64,000 nucleotides of DNA from Streptomyces albidoflavus (GTDB taxonomy: Bacteria > Actinomycetota > Actinomycetes > Streptomycetales > Streptomycetaceae). The notes beneath the pieces are model-generated. The model saw only the letters and a list, made by a program, of their open reading frames with translations. It had not been told where the DNA came from and did not search any database. Location of the stretch: contig NZ_JOII01000010.1 in assembly GCF_000719955.1 (NCBI RefSeq), forward strand, positions 62,001-126,000, given 5' to 3'. This document shows positions 51,771 to 60,888 of this stretch, one piece after another (position 1 is the first letter of the stretch; the number at the start of each line of letters is the position of its first letter). The position numbers and the translations under genes are program-made.

Positions 51771-53951
51771 ATGAGTGAGTCCACCACCGCGTCGACCATC
51801 CGCTGGGAGCAGGACGACACCGGCGTCGTCACGCTCGTCCTCGACGACCCGGCCCAGTCCGCCAACACCATGAACGCGGCCTTCATCCGCTCGATCGGCG
51901 AGATCGCCGACCGCGCGGAGGCTGAGAAGGACACCATCCGCGGGATCATCGTCACCTCCGCGAAGAAGACCTTCTTCGCCGGCGGCGACCTCAAGGACAT
52001 GATCCAGGCCACCCCCGACCAGGCCCAGGAGATTTTCGAGCGCGGCCTCGCCATCAAGAAGGCGCTGCGCCGCATCGAGACCCTCGGCAAGCCGGTCGTC
52101 GCCGCCATCAACGGCGCGGCCCTCGGCGGCGGCTACGAGATCGCCCTCGCCTGCCACCACCGCATCGCCCTGGACGCCCCCGGCTCCAAGATCGGCCTGC
52201 CCGAGGTCACCCTCGGCCTGCTGCCCGCCGGCGGCGGCGTCACCCGCACCGTGCGGCTGCTCGGTGTCACCGACGCGCTGCTCAAGCTGCTCCTCCAGGG
52301 CACCCAGTACAGCCCCCGCCGCGCCCTCGACAACGGCCTGGTGCACGCGGTCGCCGAGACGCCCGAGCAGATGCTGGTGGACGCCCGCGCCTTCATCGAC
52401 GCCCACCCGGAGTCGGTCCAGCCCTGGGACGTCAAGGGCTACCGCATCCCGGGCGGCACCCCGGCCCACCCCAAGTTCGCCGCCAACCTCCCGGCGTTCC
52501 CGGCCAACCTCAAGAAGCAGACCTCCGGCGCCCCCTACCCGGCCCCGCGCAACATCCTCGCGGCCGCCGTCGAGGGCTCCCAGGTCGACTTCGAGACGGC
52601 CCAGGTCATCGAGGCCCGCTACTTCACCGAGCTGGTCACCGGGCAGATCGCCAAGAACATGATCCAGGCGTTCTTCTTCGACCTCCAGGCCGTCAACTCC
52701 GGCGCCAACCGGCCCAAGGACGTGGAGCGCTCCACCGTCCGCAAGGTCGCCGTCCTCGGCGCCGGGATGATGGGCGCCGGCATCGCCTACTCCTGCGCCC
52801 GCGCCGGCATCGAGGTCCTCCTCAAGGATGTCACCCCCGAGGCCGCCGCCAAGGGCAAGGCGTACTCCGAGAAGCTGTGCGACAAGGCCGTCTCCCGGGG
52901 CCGTACCACCCGGGAGAAGGCGGACCAGGTGCTCGCCCGGATCACGCCGACCGCCGAGGCCGCCGACCTCGCCGGGTGCGACGCGGTGATCGAGGCGGTC
53001 TTCGAGGACACCTCGCTCAAGCACAAGGTCTTCCAGGAGATCCAGGACGTCGTCGCCCCCGACGCGCTGCTCTGCTCCAACACCTCCACCCTGCCCATCA
53101 CCGCACTCGCCGAGGGCGTGGAGCGGCAGGAGGACTTCATCGGCCTGCACTTCTTCTCGCCGGTCGACAAGATGCCGCTGGTGGAGATCATCAAGGGCGA
53201 GCGGACCGGCGACGTGGCGCTGGCCCGCGCCTTCGACCTGGTCCGGCAGATCAAGAAGACCCCGATCGTGGTCAACGACTCCCGGGGCTTCTTCACCTCC
53301 CGGGTGATCGGCCACTTCATCAACGAGGGCGTCGCCATGGTCGGCGAGGGGCTCGACCCGGTCTCCGTGGAGCAGGCCGCCGCCCAGGCCGGCTACCCGG
53401 CCAAGGTCCTCTCCCTGGTCGACGAGCTGACGCTCACCCTGCCGCGCAAGATCCGCAACGAGACGAAGAAGGCGATCGAGGAGGCCGGCGGCACCTGGCC
53501 CGACCACCCGGCCGACGCGGTGGTGGACCGCATGGTCGACGAGTTCGGCCGCACCGGCCGCAGCGGCGGCGCCGGCTTCTACGACTACGCCGAGGACGGC
53601 TCCCGCGCCGGGCTCTGGCCGGGGCTGCGCGAGCACTTCACCCGGCCGGGCACCACCATCCCGTTCCGGGACATGCAGGAGCGGATGCTTTTCTCGGAGG
53701 CGCTGGACACCGTCCGCCTCGTCGAGGAAGGCGTCCTCACCTCGGTCGCCGACGCCAACATCGGCTCCATCATGGGCATCGGCTTCCCCGCCTGGACCGG
53801 CGGCATCCTCCAGTACATCAACGGCTACGAGGGCGGCCTGCTCGGCTTCGTGGCCCGCGCCGAGGAGCTGGCCGCCACCTACGGCGAGCGGTTCACGCCC
53901 CCGGCGCTGCTGGTGGCCAAGGCCGAGAAGGGCGAGCGGTTCACCGACTGA
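51771..53951 (+). CDS. FadB-like 3-hydroxyacyl-CoA dehydrogenase/enoyl-CoA hydratase fusion
   Basis: This 726-residue protein has an N-terminal enoyl-CoA hydratase domain (1-200: AKKTFFAGGDLKDMI, AINGAALGGGYEIALA, GLPEVTLGLLPAGGG) and a C-terminal NAD-binding 3-hydroxyacyl-CoA dehydrogenase (about 320-720: VAVLGAGMMGAGIAY, FIGLHFFSPVDKMPLVEIIK). It carries out the hydration and second oxidation of beta-oxidation. The spacing of 48 bases after the thiolase gene completes a full degradation operon. ATG 51771 follows GGAGCAG. A strong terminator ends the operon. Confidence 0.95.
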   Translation: MSESTTASTIRWEQDDTGVVTLVLDDPAQSANTMNAAFIRSIGEIADRAEAEKDTIRGIIVTSAKKTFFAGGDLKDMIQATPDQAQEIFERGLAIKKALRRIETLGKPVVAAINGAALGGGYEIALACHHRIALDAPGSKIGLPEVTLGLLPAGGGVTRTVRLLGVTDALLKLLLQGTQYSPRRALDNGLVHAVAETPEQMLVDARAFIDAHPESVQPWDVKGYRIPGGTPAHPKFAANLPAFPANLKKQTSGAPYPAPRNILAAAVEGSQVDFETAQVIEARYFTELVTGQIAKNMIQAFFFDLQAVNSGANRPKDVERSTVRKVAVLGAGMMGAGIAYSCARAGIEVLLKDVTPEAAAKGKAYSEKLCDKAVSRGRTTREKADQVLARITPTAEAADLAGCDAVIEAVFEDTSLKHKVFQEIQDVVAPDALLCSNTSTLPITALAEGVERQEDFIGLHFFSPVDKMPLVEIIKGERTGDVALARAFDLVRQIKKTPIVVNDSRGFFTSRVIGHFINEGVAMVGEGLDPVSVEQAAAQAGYPAKVLSLVDELTLTLPRKIRNETKKAIEEAGGTWPDHPADAVVDRMVDEFGRTGRSGGAGFYDYAEDGSRAGLWPGLREHFTRPGTTIPFRDMQERMLFSEALDTVRLVEEGVLTSVADANIGSIMGIGFPAWTGGILQYINGYEGGLLGFVARAEELAATYGERFTPPALLVAKAEKGERFTD

Positions 53952-53972
53952 CCCGCTCCCTCCCGCACCGGG

Positions 53973-54005
53973 GCCCCCGTCCGCCTGCCGCAGGCGGACG
54001 GGGGC
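53973..54005. terminator. Bidirectional terminator between FadB and MerR genes
   Basis: A perfect 15-bp stem (GCCCCCGTCCGCCTG at 53973-53987, complement at 53991-54005) with a three-base loop lies between two converging genes. Confidence 0.9.
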
Positions 54006-54023
54006 ACCGTCGTACGGGCCGCC

Positions 54024-54761
54024 CTACTCCTTGTCCGCGCCCGCCGGCAGCCAGCTGCGCAGCTCGTCCCTGAGCGAGCGCTGGAACGTCGCCACCAGGG
54101 CCTGCACCACCAGCGGCTGCATGTGCGCCGAGAGCGACTTGATCCGCTCCACCTCGCCGGGATCGCCGGCCGCCCCGGCGTTCTCCCACACCTCGTCCTT
54201 GAAGAGCCGCGACAGTTCCGCCGCGGCCGAGCGGGCGTGCTCCATGAGGATGGCCCGCGCCGCGAGGATCGCCTCGTGCGAGATCGGTACGTCCAGCAGT
54301 TGCAGGCCGAGCCGGAGCATCGCCGGGTCGACCAGGAAGGCGTCCGGCTCGGCGGTGGCCGCCAGCGCGCCCATCGCGGTCAGCCGCGCCACGTCCTGCC
54401 CGGTCAGCGGCCGCCCGGCCCGCCGTTCCAGCTCCGCCCGGGAGGTCTCCTCCGCGGCGTCCGGCACCCAGGCGGCGACCAGCGCCCGGTGCAGGGCGAG
54501 GTCCTGGTCGCTCAGGTCGGCGGGGAGCCGCTCCAGGTACCGCTCGATCGCTGCCAGGGTCAGACCCTGGTGCTGGAGGTCCTCGATCAGCGCCAGCCGC
54601 GACAGGTGCGCGGGGCCGTAGTGGCCCACCCGGCGCGGGCCGATGGCCGGGGGCGGCAGCAGGCCGCGGGTGGAGTAGAAGCGGATGGTGCGGACGGTGA
54701 CCCCCGTCCGGGCGGCCAGCTCGTCGATCGTGAGCGTCGGCTCGCCGGTCTCCGTCGTCAT
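54024..54761 (-). CDS. MerR family transcriptional regulator, probable controller of the fatty-acid degradation operon
   Basis: This 245-residue protein has an N-terminal MerR HTH (TIDELAARTGVTVRTIRFYS, residues 11-30; GLLPPPAIGPRRVGHYG) and a long helical C-terminal domain (about 100-245) without metal-binding cysteines. A full GGAGG ribosome site precedes ATG 54761. It converges on the beta-oxidation operon. A half-site-like sequence AACAGT(A/G)T appears both before this gene and before the first gene of that operon. I infer an acyl-CoA-responsive regulator of fatty-acid breakdown and of itself. Confidence 0.9.
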   Translation of the reverse strand: MTTETGEPTLTIDELAARTGVTVRTIRFYSTRGLLPPPAIGPRRVGHYGPAHLSRLALIEDLQHQGLTLAAIERYLERLPADLSDQDLALHRALVAAWVPDAAEETSRAELERRAGRPLTGQDVARLTAMGALAATAEPDAFLVDPAMLRLGLQLLDVPISHEAILAARAILMEHARSAAAELSRLFKDEVWENAGAAGDPGEVERIKSLSAHMQPLVVQALVATFQRSLRDELRSWLPAGADKE

Positions 54762-54781
54762 GTCAGCGCCTCCTCTGGAGT

Positions 54782-54793
54782 GCAACAGTATTG
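54782..54793. promoter_or_regulatory. Candidate MerR operator upstream of the MerR gene
   Basis: GCAACAGTATTG, followed by CTGT, forms ACAG-TATTG-CTGT (a short inverted repeat) 21-32 bases before the MerR start. It resembles the site at 48081-48092 upstream of the fatty-acid operon. Confidence 0.45.
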
Positions 54794-54862
54794 CTGTCTC
54801 ACCGGTGTGGTGAAAGTGGCCACGGCGGCCGGTGAGGCGGAATCGGAGCTTCCGTCAGGGAG

Positions 54863-54882
54863 GAACCGGACATGTCCGGTTC
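54863..54882. promoter_or_regulatory. 20-bp perfect palindrome upstream of the BCCT transporter gene
   Basis: GAACCGGACATGTCCGGTTC is self-complementary over all 20 bases with no spacer. It lies about 280 bases before the BCCT start and 100 bases from the MerR start. It looks like a dimeric-repressor site; the protein that binds it is not evident. Confidence 0.65.
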
Positions 54883-55161
54883 TGCGCTTCACGCGACCGG
54901 AACCGGGCGTCGGCATGCGCACACAATCCCCGCTTTTGACAGGTGCAAGGTGCGCGGGTCTGGGCAGGGGCGAAGTGCTGTGGCCCCCATGGGCCCGTGC
55001 CCGCCCAGGTCCCCCGGCCGGCAGGCCGGACGTTCCGCCTGACGGCGGGAACCGTTCGACACCGGCTCTCACCGGCCTGTCCGGGGGCGGCTCTGTGGTA
55101 GGCGTCAGCGGATACATGTCCCTTTGTCCCCCATCCACGTCCACCCCGAAAGGTGCCGCCT

Positions 55162-56937
55162 GTGACGCGCGAAGAGCACACACCAGGGGCCGGCGACGGC
55201 CCGAAGCTCGCGCCGGACACCCCACCCGGCGGCCCCGCCGAACGCAGCGGGCCCACCACCGACCGCATCGTGTTCGGTGTGACCGCGGCCCTCACCCTGG
55301 CCTTCGTCCTGTGGGGCGCGCTCGCCACCGACGCGCTGGAGTCCGCCTCCAGCACGATGCTGAACTGGCTCATCCACAACGGCGGCTGGGCCTTCATGCT
55401 CGCCGCCACCGGCTTCGTCGTCTTCGCCCTCTGGCTGGCGATGAGTCGTTACGGCAAGATCACCCTGGGCGCCGAGGGGGAGGGGCCGGAGTTCCGGACC
55501 GTCTCCTGGATCGCCATGATGTTCAGCGCCGGCATGGGCATCGGCCTGATGTTCTTCGGCGTCAGCGAGCCGCTCGCCCACTTCGCCGACCCGCCGCCCG
55601 GCACCGACCCGGCCGACGCCGGCGAGGCCATGCAGACCGCGATGGCGACCACCCTCTTCCACTGGACGCTCCACCCGTGGGCGATCTACGCCGTGGTCGG
55701 CCTCGCCATCGCCTACAGCACGTTCCGCAGGCGGCGCCGCCAGACCATCAGCGCGGTCTTCGAGCCGCTCATCGGTGAGAAGCGCTCCCGGGGCGTCCTG
55801 GGCCGCGTCATCGACATCATCGCGATCTTCGCGACCCTCTTCGGCTCCGCCGCCTCGCTCGGCCTCGGCGCCCTGCAGATCGGCAGCGGCATCGAGGAGC
55901 TGGACTGGCTCTCGGTCGCCGGGACCGGTCTGCTGGTCGTCATCATCGCCGTACTGACCGTGGCCTTCGTCGCCTCCGCCGTCTCCGGCGTGGAACGCGG
56001 CATCCAGTGGCTCTCCAACATCAACATGGTGCTGGCGCTGCTGCTCGCGCTCTTCGTCTTCATCGCCGGGCCGACCGTCATCATGCTCGACATGCTGCCG
56101 ACCTCCATCGGCGCCTACCTCCAGGACCTCCCGCAGCTCATCGGCCGCACCGAGGCCGCGGCGGGCAAGGACGTCGGCGACTGGCTCGGCTCCTGGACGG
56201 TCTTCTACTGGGCCTGGTGGATCTCCTGGACGCCCTTCGTCGGCATGTTCATCGCCCGGATCAGCCGGGGCCGCACCATCCGCCAGTTCGTCGGCGGCGT
56301 CATCCTGGTGCCCAGCACGGTCAGCCTCATCTGGTTCGCCATCTTCGGCACCAGCGCGATGAGCCTCGCCGAGGAGGGCCGGCTCGCCGCCGACGCCTCC
56401 CAGGAGGCGCAGCTCTTCGGCGTCCTCGCCGAGTACCCGATCGCCACCGTCACCAGCATCCTGGTGATGGTCCTGGTCGGTATCTTCTTCGTCTCCGGTG
56501 CCGACGCGGCCTCCATCGTGATGGGCACCCTCTCGCAGAAGGGCCGCCTGGAGCCGGGCCGGTTCGTCGTCATCTTCTGGGGTGTCGTCACCGGAGCCGT
56601 CGCCGCGATCATGCTGCTCATCGGTGGCGGTGAGGACGACGCGCTGACGGGCCTCCAGAACCTCACCATCCTGGTGGCCGCGCCGTTCGTCGTGGTGATG
56701 ATCGGCATGTGCGTCGCCCTCATGCGCGACCTGCGCCGCGACCCGCTCATCGTGCGCGGCGTGATGGGCAACGAGGCCGTCGAGATGGCGGTCGTCGCCG
56801 GTCACGAGAAGTACGACGGCGACTTCGAGATCCGCATCGGCCCCGGCCAGGGGCCCGAGAGCGCCGGTGACCCGGTCGGTATCACCGGTCCCGAGGACGA
56901 CGGGGAGGGCGGGGAGCGCATCCACGTCAAGTCCTGA
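55162..56937 (+). CDS. BCCT family transporter (betaine/carnitine/choline type)
   Basis: This 591-residue membrane protein has 12 membrane segments. The BCCT motifs MMFSAGMGIGLMFFGVSEPL and the Trp-rich FYWAWWISWTPFVGMFIARI are present. It would import glycine betaine, choline or a similar solute, driven by Na+ or H+, and helps with osmotic stress. GTG 55162 has GAAAGG eight bases upstream and is preferred over GTG 55153, which overlaps that site. The C-terminal 50 residues are acidic and cytoplasmic, as in osmosensing members. A 20-bp palindrome lies upstream. Confidence 0.95.
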   Translation: MTREEHTPGAGDGPKLAPDTPPGGPAERSGPTTDRIVFGVTAALTLAFVLWGALATDALESASSTMLNWLIHNGGWAFMLAATGFVVFALWLAMSRYGKITLGAEGEGPEFRTVSWIAMMFSAGMGIGLMFFGVSEPLAHFADPPPGTDPADAGEAMQTAMATTLFHWTLHPWAIYAVVGLAIAYSTFRRRRRQTISAVFEPLIGEKRSRGVLGRVIDIIAIFATLFGSAASLGLGALQIGSGIEELDWLSVAGTGLLVVIIAVLTVAFVASAVSGVERGIQWLSNINMVLALLLALFVFIAGPTVIMLDMLPTSIGAYLQDLPQLIGRTEAAAGKDVGDWLGSWTVFYWAWWISWTPFVGMFIARISRGRTIRQFVGGVILVPSTVSLIWFAIFGTSAMSLAEEGRLAADASQEAQLFGVLAEYPIATVTSILVMVLVGIFFVSGADAASIVMGTLSQKGRLEPGRFVVIFWGVVTGAVAAIMLLIGGGEDDALTGLQNLTILVAAPFVVVMIGMCVALMRDLRRDPLIVRGVMGNEAVEMAVVAGHEKYDGDFEIRIGPGQGPESAGDPVGITGPEDDGEGGERIHVKS

Positions 56938-56955
56938 CCCCCCACCACCGAGCCT

Positions 56956-56988
56956 GTGCCCGCCCCGCCTTCCCGGCGCGGCGGGCAC
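56956..56988. terminator. Hairpin between convergent BCCT and flavoprotein genes
   Basis: GTGCCCGCC (56956-56964) and GGCGGGCAC (56980-56988), a perfect 9-bp stem with a 15-base loop, lie 18 bases past the BCCT stop. Confidence 0.7.
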
Positions 56989-57019
56989 CGGCGTCCCGGG
57001 GGCCGGTACGCCCGTCCCG

Positions 57020-57967
57020 TCACACGTCCAGCAGCGCCGCCACCTCGTCGGCGCATCCCCAGGCCACGGTCACTCCGGCCCCGCCGTGCCCGTAGTTGTG
57101 CACCAGCACGCCGCCGCCGGGCAGTTCCTCGCGCTCCAGCCGGACCCCGCCGGCCCGCTCGGGCCGCAGCCCCACCCGGTGGCCGAGCACCCGGGCGCCG
57201 GCGATCTCCGGCCGCAGCCCGGCGCAGCGCGCCACGATCTCCCGCGCCGTCACCGGGTCGGGCTCCAGGGAGTCCGCCCCGGCCTCGGCGGTCCCGCCCA
57301 GCAGCAGCCGCCCCGGCTGCGGGATGAAGTACGTCGACTCGGAGCCCGTGCCGGTGTGGGTGAACCAGGTGTCCACCCCCGGGTTCTCCACCACGACCAG
57401 CTGCCCGCGCACCGGCCGCATCCCGGCGTCGGGGACCAGGTGGGCCGCGCCCAGCCCGGTGCAGTTGACCACCGCCCGGGCGCCTTCGGCGGCCTCGGCC
57501 AGCGACGTGACCGTCCGTCGCTCGACCCGGCCCCCGGCCGCCTCCAGCCGCCCCAGCAGCCAGGTCAGATGCGCCGGCATGTCCAGCACCGGCAGCCGGG
57601 CCCACAGCCCGTCGCCGGGCGTGTACTCCGCCTCGGTCGCCGCCCGCAGCCCGTCCACCTCGGCGGCCCAGGCGCCGAGCCCGTCGAGGGGGGTCGCCGC
57701 GTGCACCCCGGAGACCAGGCGCGCGCCGGTCTCCTCGGGCCGGTCCAGCAGCCCCGCGTAGACCTCCAGCGAGCGCAGCGCCCAGGCGCCGACCCGCTCC
57801 TCCGGTTCGATGCGGTACGGCCACCACAGGCCGCCCGCCACCGCCGAGGTCGTCGCCCCCGGCTCCCCGGGGCTCCACAGCCGGACCCGGTGACCCGCTT
57901 CCGCGAGCACCACCGCCGAGGTCAGCCCGATGACTCCGCCGCCCACCACGATCGTTTCGCCGTTCAT
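57020..57967 (-). CDS. D-amino-acid oxidase-like FAD-dependent oxidoreductase
   Basis: This 315-residue flavoprotein has the N-terminal dinucleotide fold VVGGGVIGLTSAVVLAEAGH and the later segments AVVNCTGLGAAHLV, MRPVRGQLVVVENPG and NYGHGGAGVTVAWGCA, the layout of D-amino-acid oxidases. It would oxidise a D-amino acid to the keto acid, ammonia and H2O2. ATG 57967 gives the normal short N-terminus. It is a single gene, convergent with the BCCT transporter and divergent from the MoxR operon. The exact amino acid is unknown. Confidence 0.88.
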   Translation of the reverse strand: MNGETIVVGGGVIGLTSAVVLAEAGHRVRLWSPGEPGATTSAVAGGLWWPYRIEPEERVGAWALRSLEVYAGLLDRPEETGARLVSGVHAATPLDGLGAWAAEVDGLRAATEAEYTPGDGLWARLPVLDMPAHLTWLLGRLEAAGGRVERRTVTSLAEAAEGARAVVNCTGLGAAHLVPDAGMRPVRGQLVVVENPGVDTWFTHTGTGSESTYFIPQPGRLLLGGTAEAGADSLEPDPVTAREIVARCAGLRPEIAGARVLGHRVGLRPERAGGVRLEREELPGGGVLVHNYGHGGAGVTVAWGCADEVAALLDV

Positions 57968-58064
57968 GGCCGGACCGTAACGGAGGGGCCGTCCACGGGG
58001 CCAGGGCGGGGTCGGCGGCCGGTCTGTGTGACCATGGCGGCCGGTCGAGGGGGAGGAGCCGGGG

Positions 58065-59279
58065 ATGGCGGAACGCCAGGAGCAGGGGACGTTCGAGCAG
58101 GACACGGCGGAGCGGCTGCGGGCCGTCTGCGGGGAGCTGGCGGAGCGCTTCCACGAACGGGCCGACGCGGTGCGCACCCTCTGGGCCACGCTGCTGGCCG
58201 GCCAGCACTCGCTGCTGCTCGGCCCGCCCGGGACGGCCAAGTCGGAACTGGCCCGGGAGGTCACCGGCCGCGTGGAGGGTGCCGCGTACTGGGAGATCCT
58301 GCTCTCCAAGTTCACCGCGCCGACGCGGATGTTCGGGCCGGTCGACGTCGGGGCGCTGGCCCGGGGCGAGTACCGGCAGGTCTTCGAAGGCCGGGCCACC
58401 ACCGCGCACATCGCCTTCGTCGACGAGATCTTCAAGTGCTCCACCGCCGCGCTCAACGAGACCCTCGGCTTCCTCAACGAACGGCTCTACCACCCCGAGA
58501 ACGGCGGCGAGCCCATCCGCTGCCCCCTGATCGGCGCCATCACCGCCAGCAACGAACTCCCCTCCGGCGAGGAGAGCGCCGCCGTCTACGACCGGCTGCT
58601 GGTGCGGATCGAGGTCGGCTACCTCGCCGACCCCTCGAACTTCGCCGCCCTGATCCGCTCCGCCGTCACCCCGCCCGCCCCGCCGAGGCGCACCACCGTC
58701 ACCCTGGCCGCGCTCCAGCACGCGGTGACCGAGGAGGTGCCGGCCGTCCCCGTCCCCGACGCGGTGGTGGACGCGCTGTGCACCCTGCGGGCCGCCCTGC
58801 GCCGCAAGGAACTGATCGCCTCCGACCGCCGCTGGCGCCAGTCGGTACGCCTCCTCCAGGCCTCCGCCTACCTCGACGGCCGCCCCGAAGTCGCCGAGAC
58901 GGACCTCTCCGTCCTCACCCACGTGCTGTGGGACTCGCCCGCCCAGCGGCCGACGGTCGAGCGCGAGGTGCTCCAGCTGGTCAACCCCGACGCCCGGGAG
59001 GCGCTCGACCTCGCCGACACCATCGAGGAGCTGGAGGCGCAGCTCGACTCGATGGCCGGGCAGTCCCGGGAGGCGCTCAGCGAGTGGGTCATCAAGAACG
59101 CCCACCAGAAGCTGGCCCTGGCCGGTACGCGCCTGGAGAGGCTGCGCGAGGAGGCGGCCGCCGCAGGACGCTCCACCGCCGCCATCGAACGCGTCACCGG
59201 CCGTCAGCGAGCGGTACGCGCCCGCGTCCTCACCGAGGCACTGGGCGTGGACGCCAGCACGGTGCAGGCGCGGCTCTGA
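58065..59279 (+). CDS. MoxR/RavA-type AAA+ ATPase
   Basis: This 404-residue ATPase has Walker A GPPGTAKSELAR (about 51-62), Walker B HIAFVDEIFKCST (about 124-136), sensor 1 ITASNELPSGEE and an arginine-finger segment YDRLLVRIEV. The C-terminal third is helical and charged. Motifs and pairing with a VWA protein resemble the RavA-ViaA chaperone system, which helps mature metal-containing proteins. It is first in a three-gene plus-strand operon, with the VWA gene 17 bases after its stop. Its client is unknown. Confidence 0.93.
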   Translation: MAERQEQGTFEQDTAERLRAVCGELAERFHERADAVRTLWATLLAGQHSLLLGPPGTAKSELAREVTGRVEGAAYWEILLSKFTAPTRMFGPVDVGALARGEYRQVFEGRATTAHIAFVDEIFKCSTAALNETLGFLNERLYHPENGGEPIRCPLIGAITASNELPSGEESAAVYDRLLVRIEVGYLADPSNFAALIRSAVTPPAPPRRTTVTLAALQHAVTEEVPAVPVPDAVVDALCTLRAALRRKELIASDRRWRQSVRLLQASAYLDGRPEVAETDLSVLTHVLWDSPAQRPTVEREVLQLVNPDAREALDLADTIEELEAQLDSMAGQSREALSEWVIKNAHQKLALAGTRLERLREEAAAAGRSTAAIERVTGRQRAVRARVLTEALGVDASTVQARL

Positions 59280-59296
59280 GGCCGGGGGAGCCCGCC

Positions 59297-60871
59297 GTGG
59301 CGGACAGCACAGGGCAGGAGCCCACCGAACCGGGGCACACCGGCGCGGTGGCCGCCGACCCGTACGACCGGATCGCCTGGCGCGACCTCTACGCCCGGTC
59401 GGCCGCGCTGCGGGAACTCGCCGCCGAACTGGCGGCCCGCCACGCCCACACCACCGACCTGCTCGCCGACGCCTTCCTCGCCGCCTACCTGGCCGCGCCC
59501 CGGGTGCGCGAGGCGGCCGAGATGGCCCCCTCCCGGCGCTTCAACCGCGAGGTCGTCGCGGAACTGGCCGCCTCCCCGGGCTTCGCCGCCCTGCGCCGCG
59601 AGACGGCCGGCGACCCGTACGCGGCCGCCCTGGCCGTACTGGCCGAGGCCCCGGCCCTGCGGCTGCTGCTGGACCGCACCGAGCCGGTCCGGGAGGCGGC
59701 CGACCGCGCGGCCGAGTCCCGCCGGAGCGCCGGCCGCCCGGCCCGGACGGCGGGGGAGACGGCCCGGCAGGCCGGAGCCACCGCCGGCGCCCTCGGAGCC
59801 GGGGCGACCTCGGCCGACGGCGCGGCGGGACCCGCCTCCGCGCCCGCCGCCCCGGCCGGGCAGGCGGCCTCCCGGGCCGAGGCGGCGGCCCGTCAGGCCC
59901 TGGAAGCGGCAACCCCCGGCATCCGCGCCGCCGCCCGCACCGCCACCGCGCAGGCCGTGCGGGTCACCCGCGAGGAGGCCGCGCTGATGCGGGCCTGGGG
60001 CGTGGGCCACGGCGAACTGGAACGGATGCCCTACGAGGAGCGCGCCCGTCTCGCCGAACGGCTGCGTACCGGCCGCCTGGCACGGTGGGCCGAACTGATC
60101 GGCCGCTTCCGGCAGATGGCCGACGGCGAGCGCGCCCGCAAGGTCGAGAACGCCACCGGCGAACTGATCGGCGTCACCCTCGGCGACGACCTCTCCCGCG
60201 TCCTCCCCTCGGAACTGGCCCACCTCGGACTCCCGGAACTGCGCGCGGTCTTCGCCGCCCGGTACGCGGCCGGGGAACTCATGCTCTACGACAGCCGGGG
60301 CGAGCAGACGACGGGCCAGGGCGCCGTCATCGCCTGCGTGGACACCTCCCACTCCATGTACGAAGAAGGGCCCGGCGGCATCACCCGCGAGGCCTGGTCC
60401 AAGGCGTGCGCCCTGGCCCTGCTCGACCAGGCCCGCCACGCCCGGCGCGACTTCGTCGGCATCCTCTTCTCCGCCGCCGACAAGCTCCAGGTCTTCCGCT
60501 TCCCGGCCGACCGGCCCGCCCCGGTCGAGCGGGTCCTGGAGTTCGCGGAGACCTTCCTCGGCGGCGGCACCAGCTACCAGCGCCCCCTGTCGGCCGCCGC
60601 CGCCCTCCTCGCGGAGGAGTTCGACACGGCCGCACGCGGACGCGGCGACATCGTGCTCATCACCGACGACGAGTGCGGCGTCACCGAACAGTGGACCCGC
60701 GAGTGGCAGGAAGCCAGACACCGCCTCGGCTTCCGCCTCTTCGGCCTCGCCGTCGGCGCCCCCACGGCCACCGCCTCCGGCTCGGTCCTGGAGGCCCTGT
60801 GCGACAACCTCCGCCCGATCGAGGACCTGACGGACGTGCGGGCGGCGGCGGACCTCTTCCGGCTGATCTGA
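59297..60871 (+). CDS. VWA domain protein, ViaA-like partner of the MoxR ATPase
   Basis: This 524-residue protein has a helical N-terminal half with an Ala/Gly-rich low-complexity stretch (about 150-215) and a C-terminal VWA domain (about 340-524) with MIDAS DTSHS, GGGTSYQRPL and ITDDECG. It lacks any signal peptide, so it works in the cytoplasm. It probably delivers the partner ATPase to a client. GTG 59297 has GGGGGAG at ideal spacing; upstream in-frame sequence belongs to the reverse of other genes. The following methyltransferase gene starts 18 bases after its stop. Confidence 0.92.
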   Translation: MADSTGQEPTEPGHTGAVAADPYDRIAWRDLYARSAALRELAAELAARHAHTTDLLADAFLAAYLAAPRVREAAEMAPSRRFNREVVAELAASPGFAALRRETAGDPYAAALAVLAEAPALRLLLDRTEPVREAADRAAESRRSAGRPARTAGETARQAGATAGALGAGATSADGAAGPASAPAAPAGQAASRAEAAARQALEAATPGIRAAARTATAQAVRVTREEAALMRAWGVGHGELERMPYEERARLAERLRTGRLARWAELIGRFRQMADGERARKVENATGELIGVTLGDDLSRVLPSELAHLGLPELRAVFAARYAAGELMLYDSRGEQTTGQGAVIACVDTSHSMYEEGPGGITREAWSKACALALLDQARHARRDFVGILFSAADKLQVFRFPADRPAPVERVLEFAETFLGGGTSYQRPLSAAAALLAEEFDTAARGRGDIVLITDDECGVTEQWTREWQEARHRLGFRLFGLAVGAPTATASGSVLEALCDNLRPIEDLTDVRAAADLFRLI

Positions 60872-60888
60872 CGGGGAGGGGGCGGCCG

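Larger units (their letters stand above)
54762..55161. other. 400-base divergent intergenic region between MerR and BCCT genes
   Basis: No gene is supported here. It holds the MerR candidate operator (54782-54793), a 20-bp palindrome (54863-54882) with a nearby partial copy (ACCGGAACCGG, about 54894-54904), and the BCCT upstream region. Confidence 0.6.

Noticed and set aside
56867..59296. Upstream extension of the VWA protein giving over 1300 residues
   Set aside because: It runs antisense to the flavoprotein and over the MoxR gene; GTG 59297 has a strong ribosome site.
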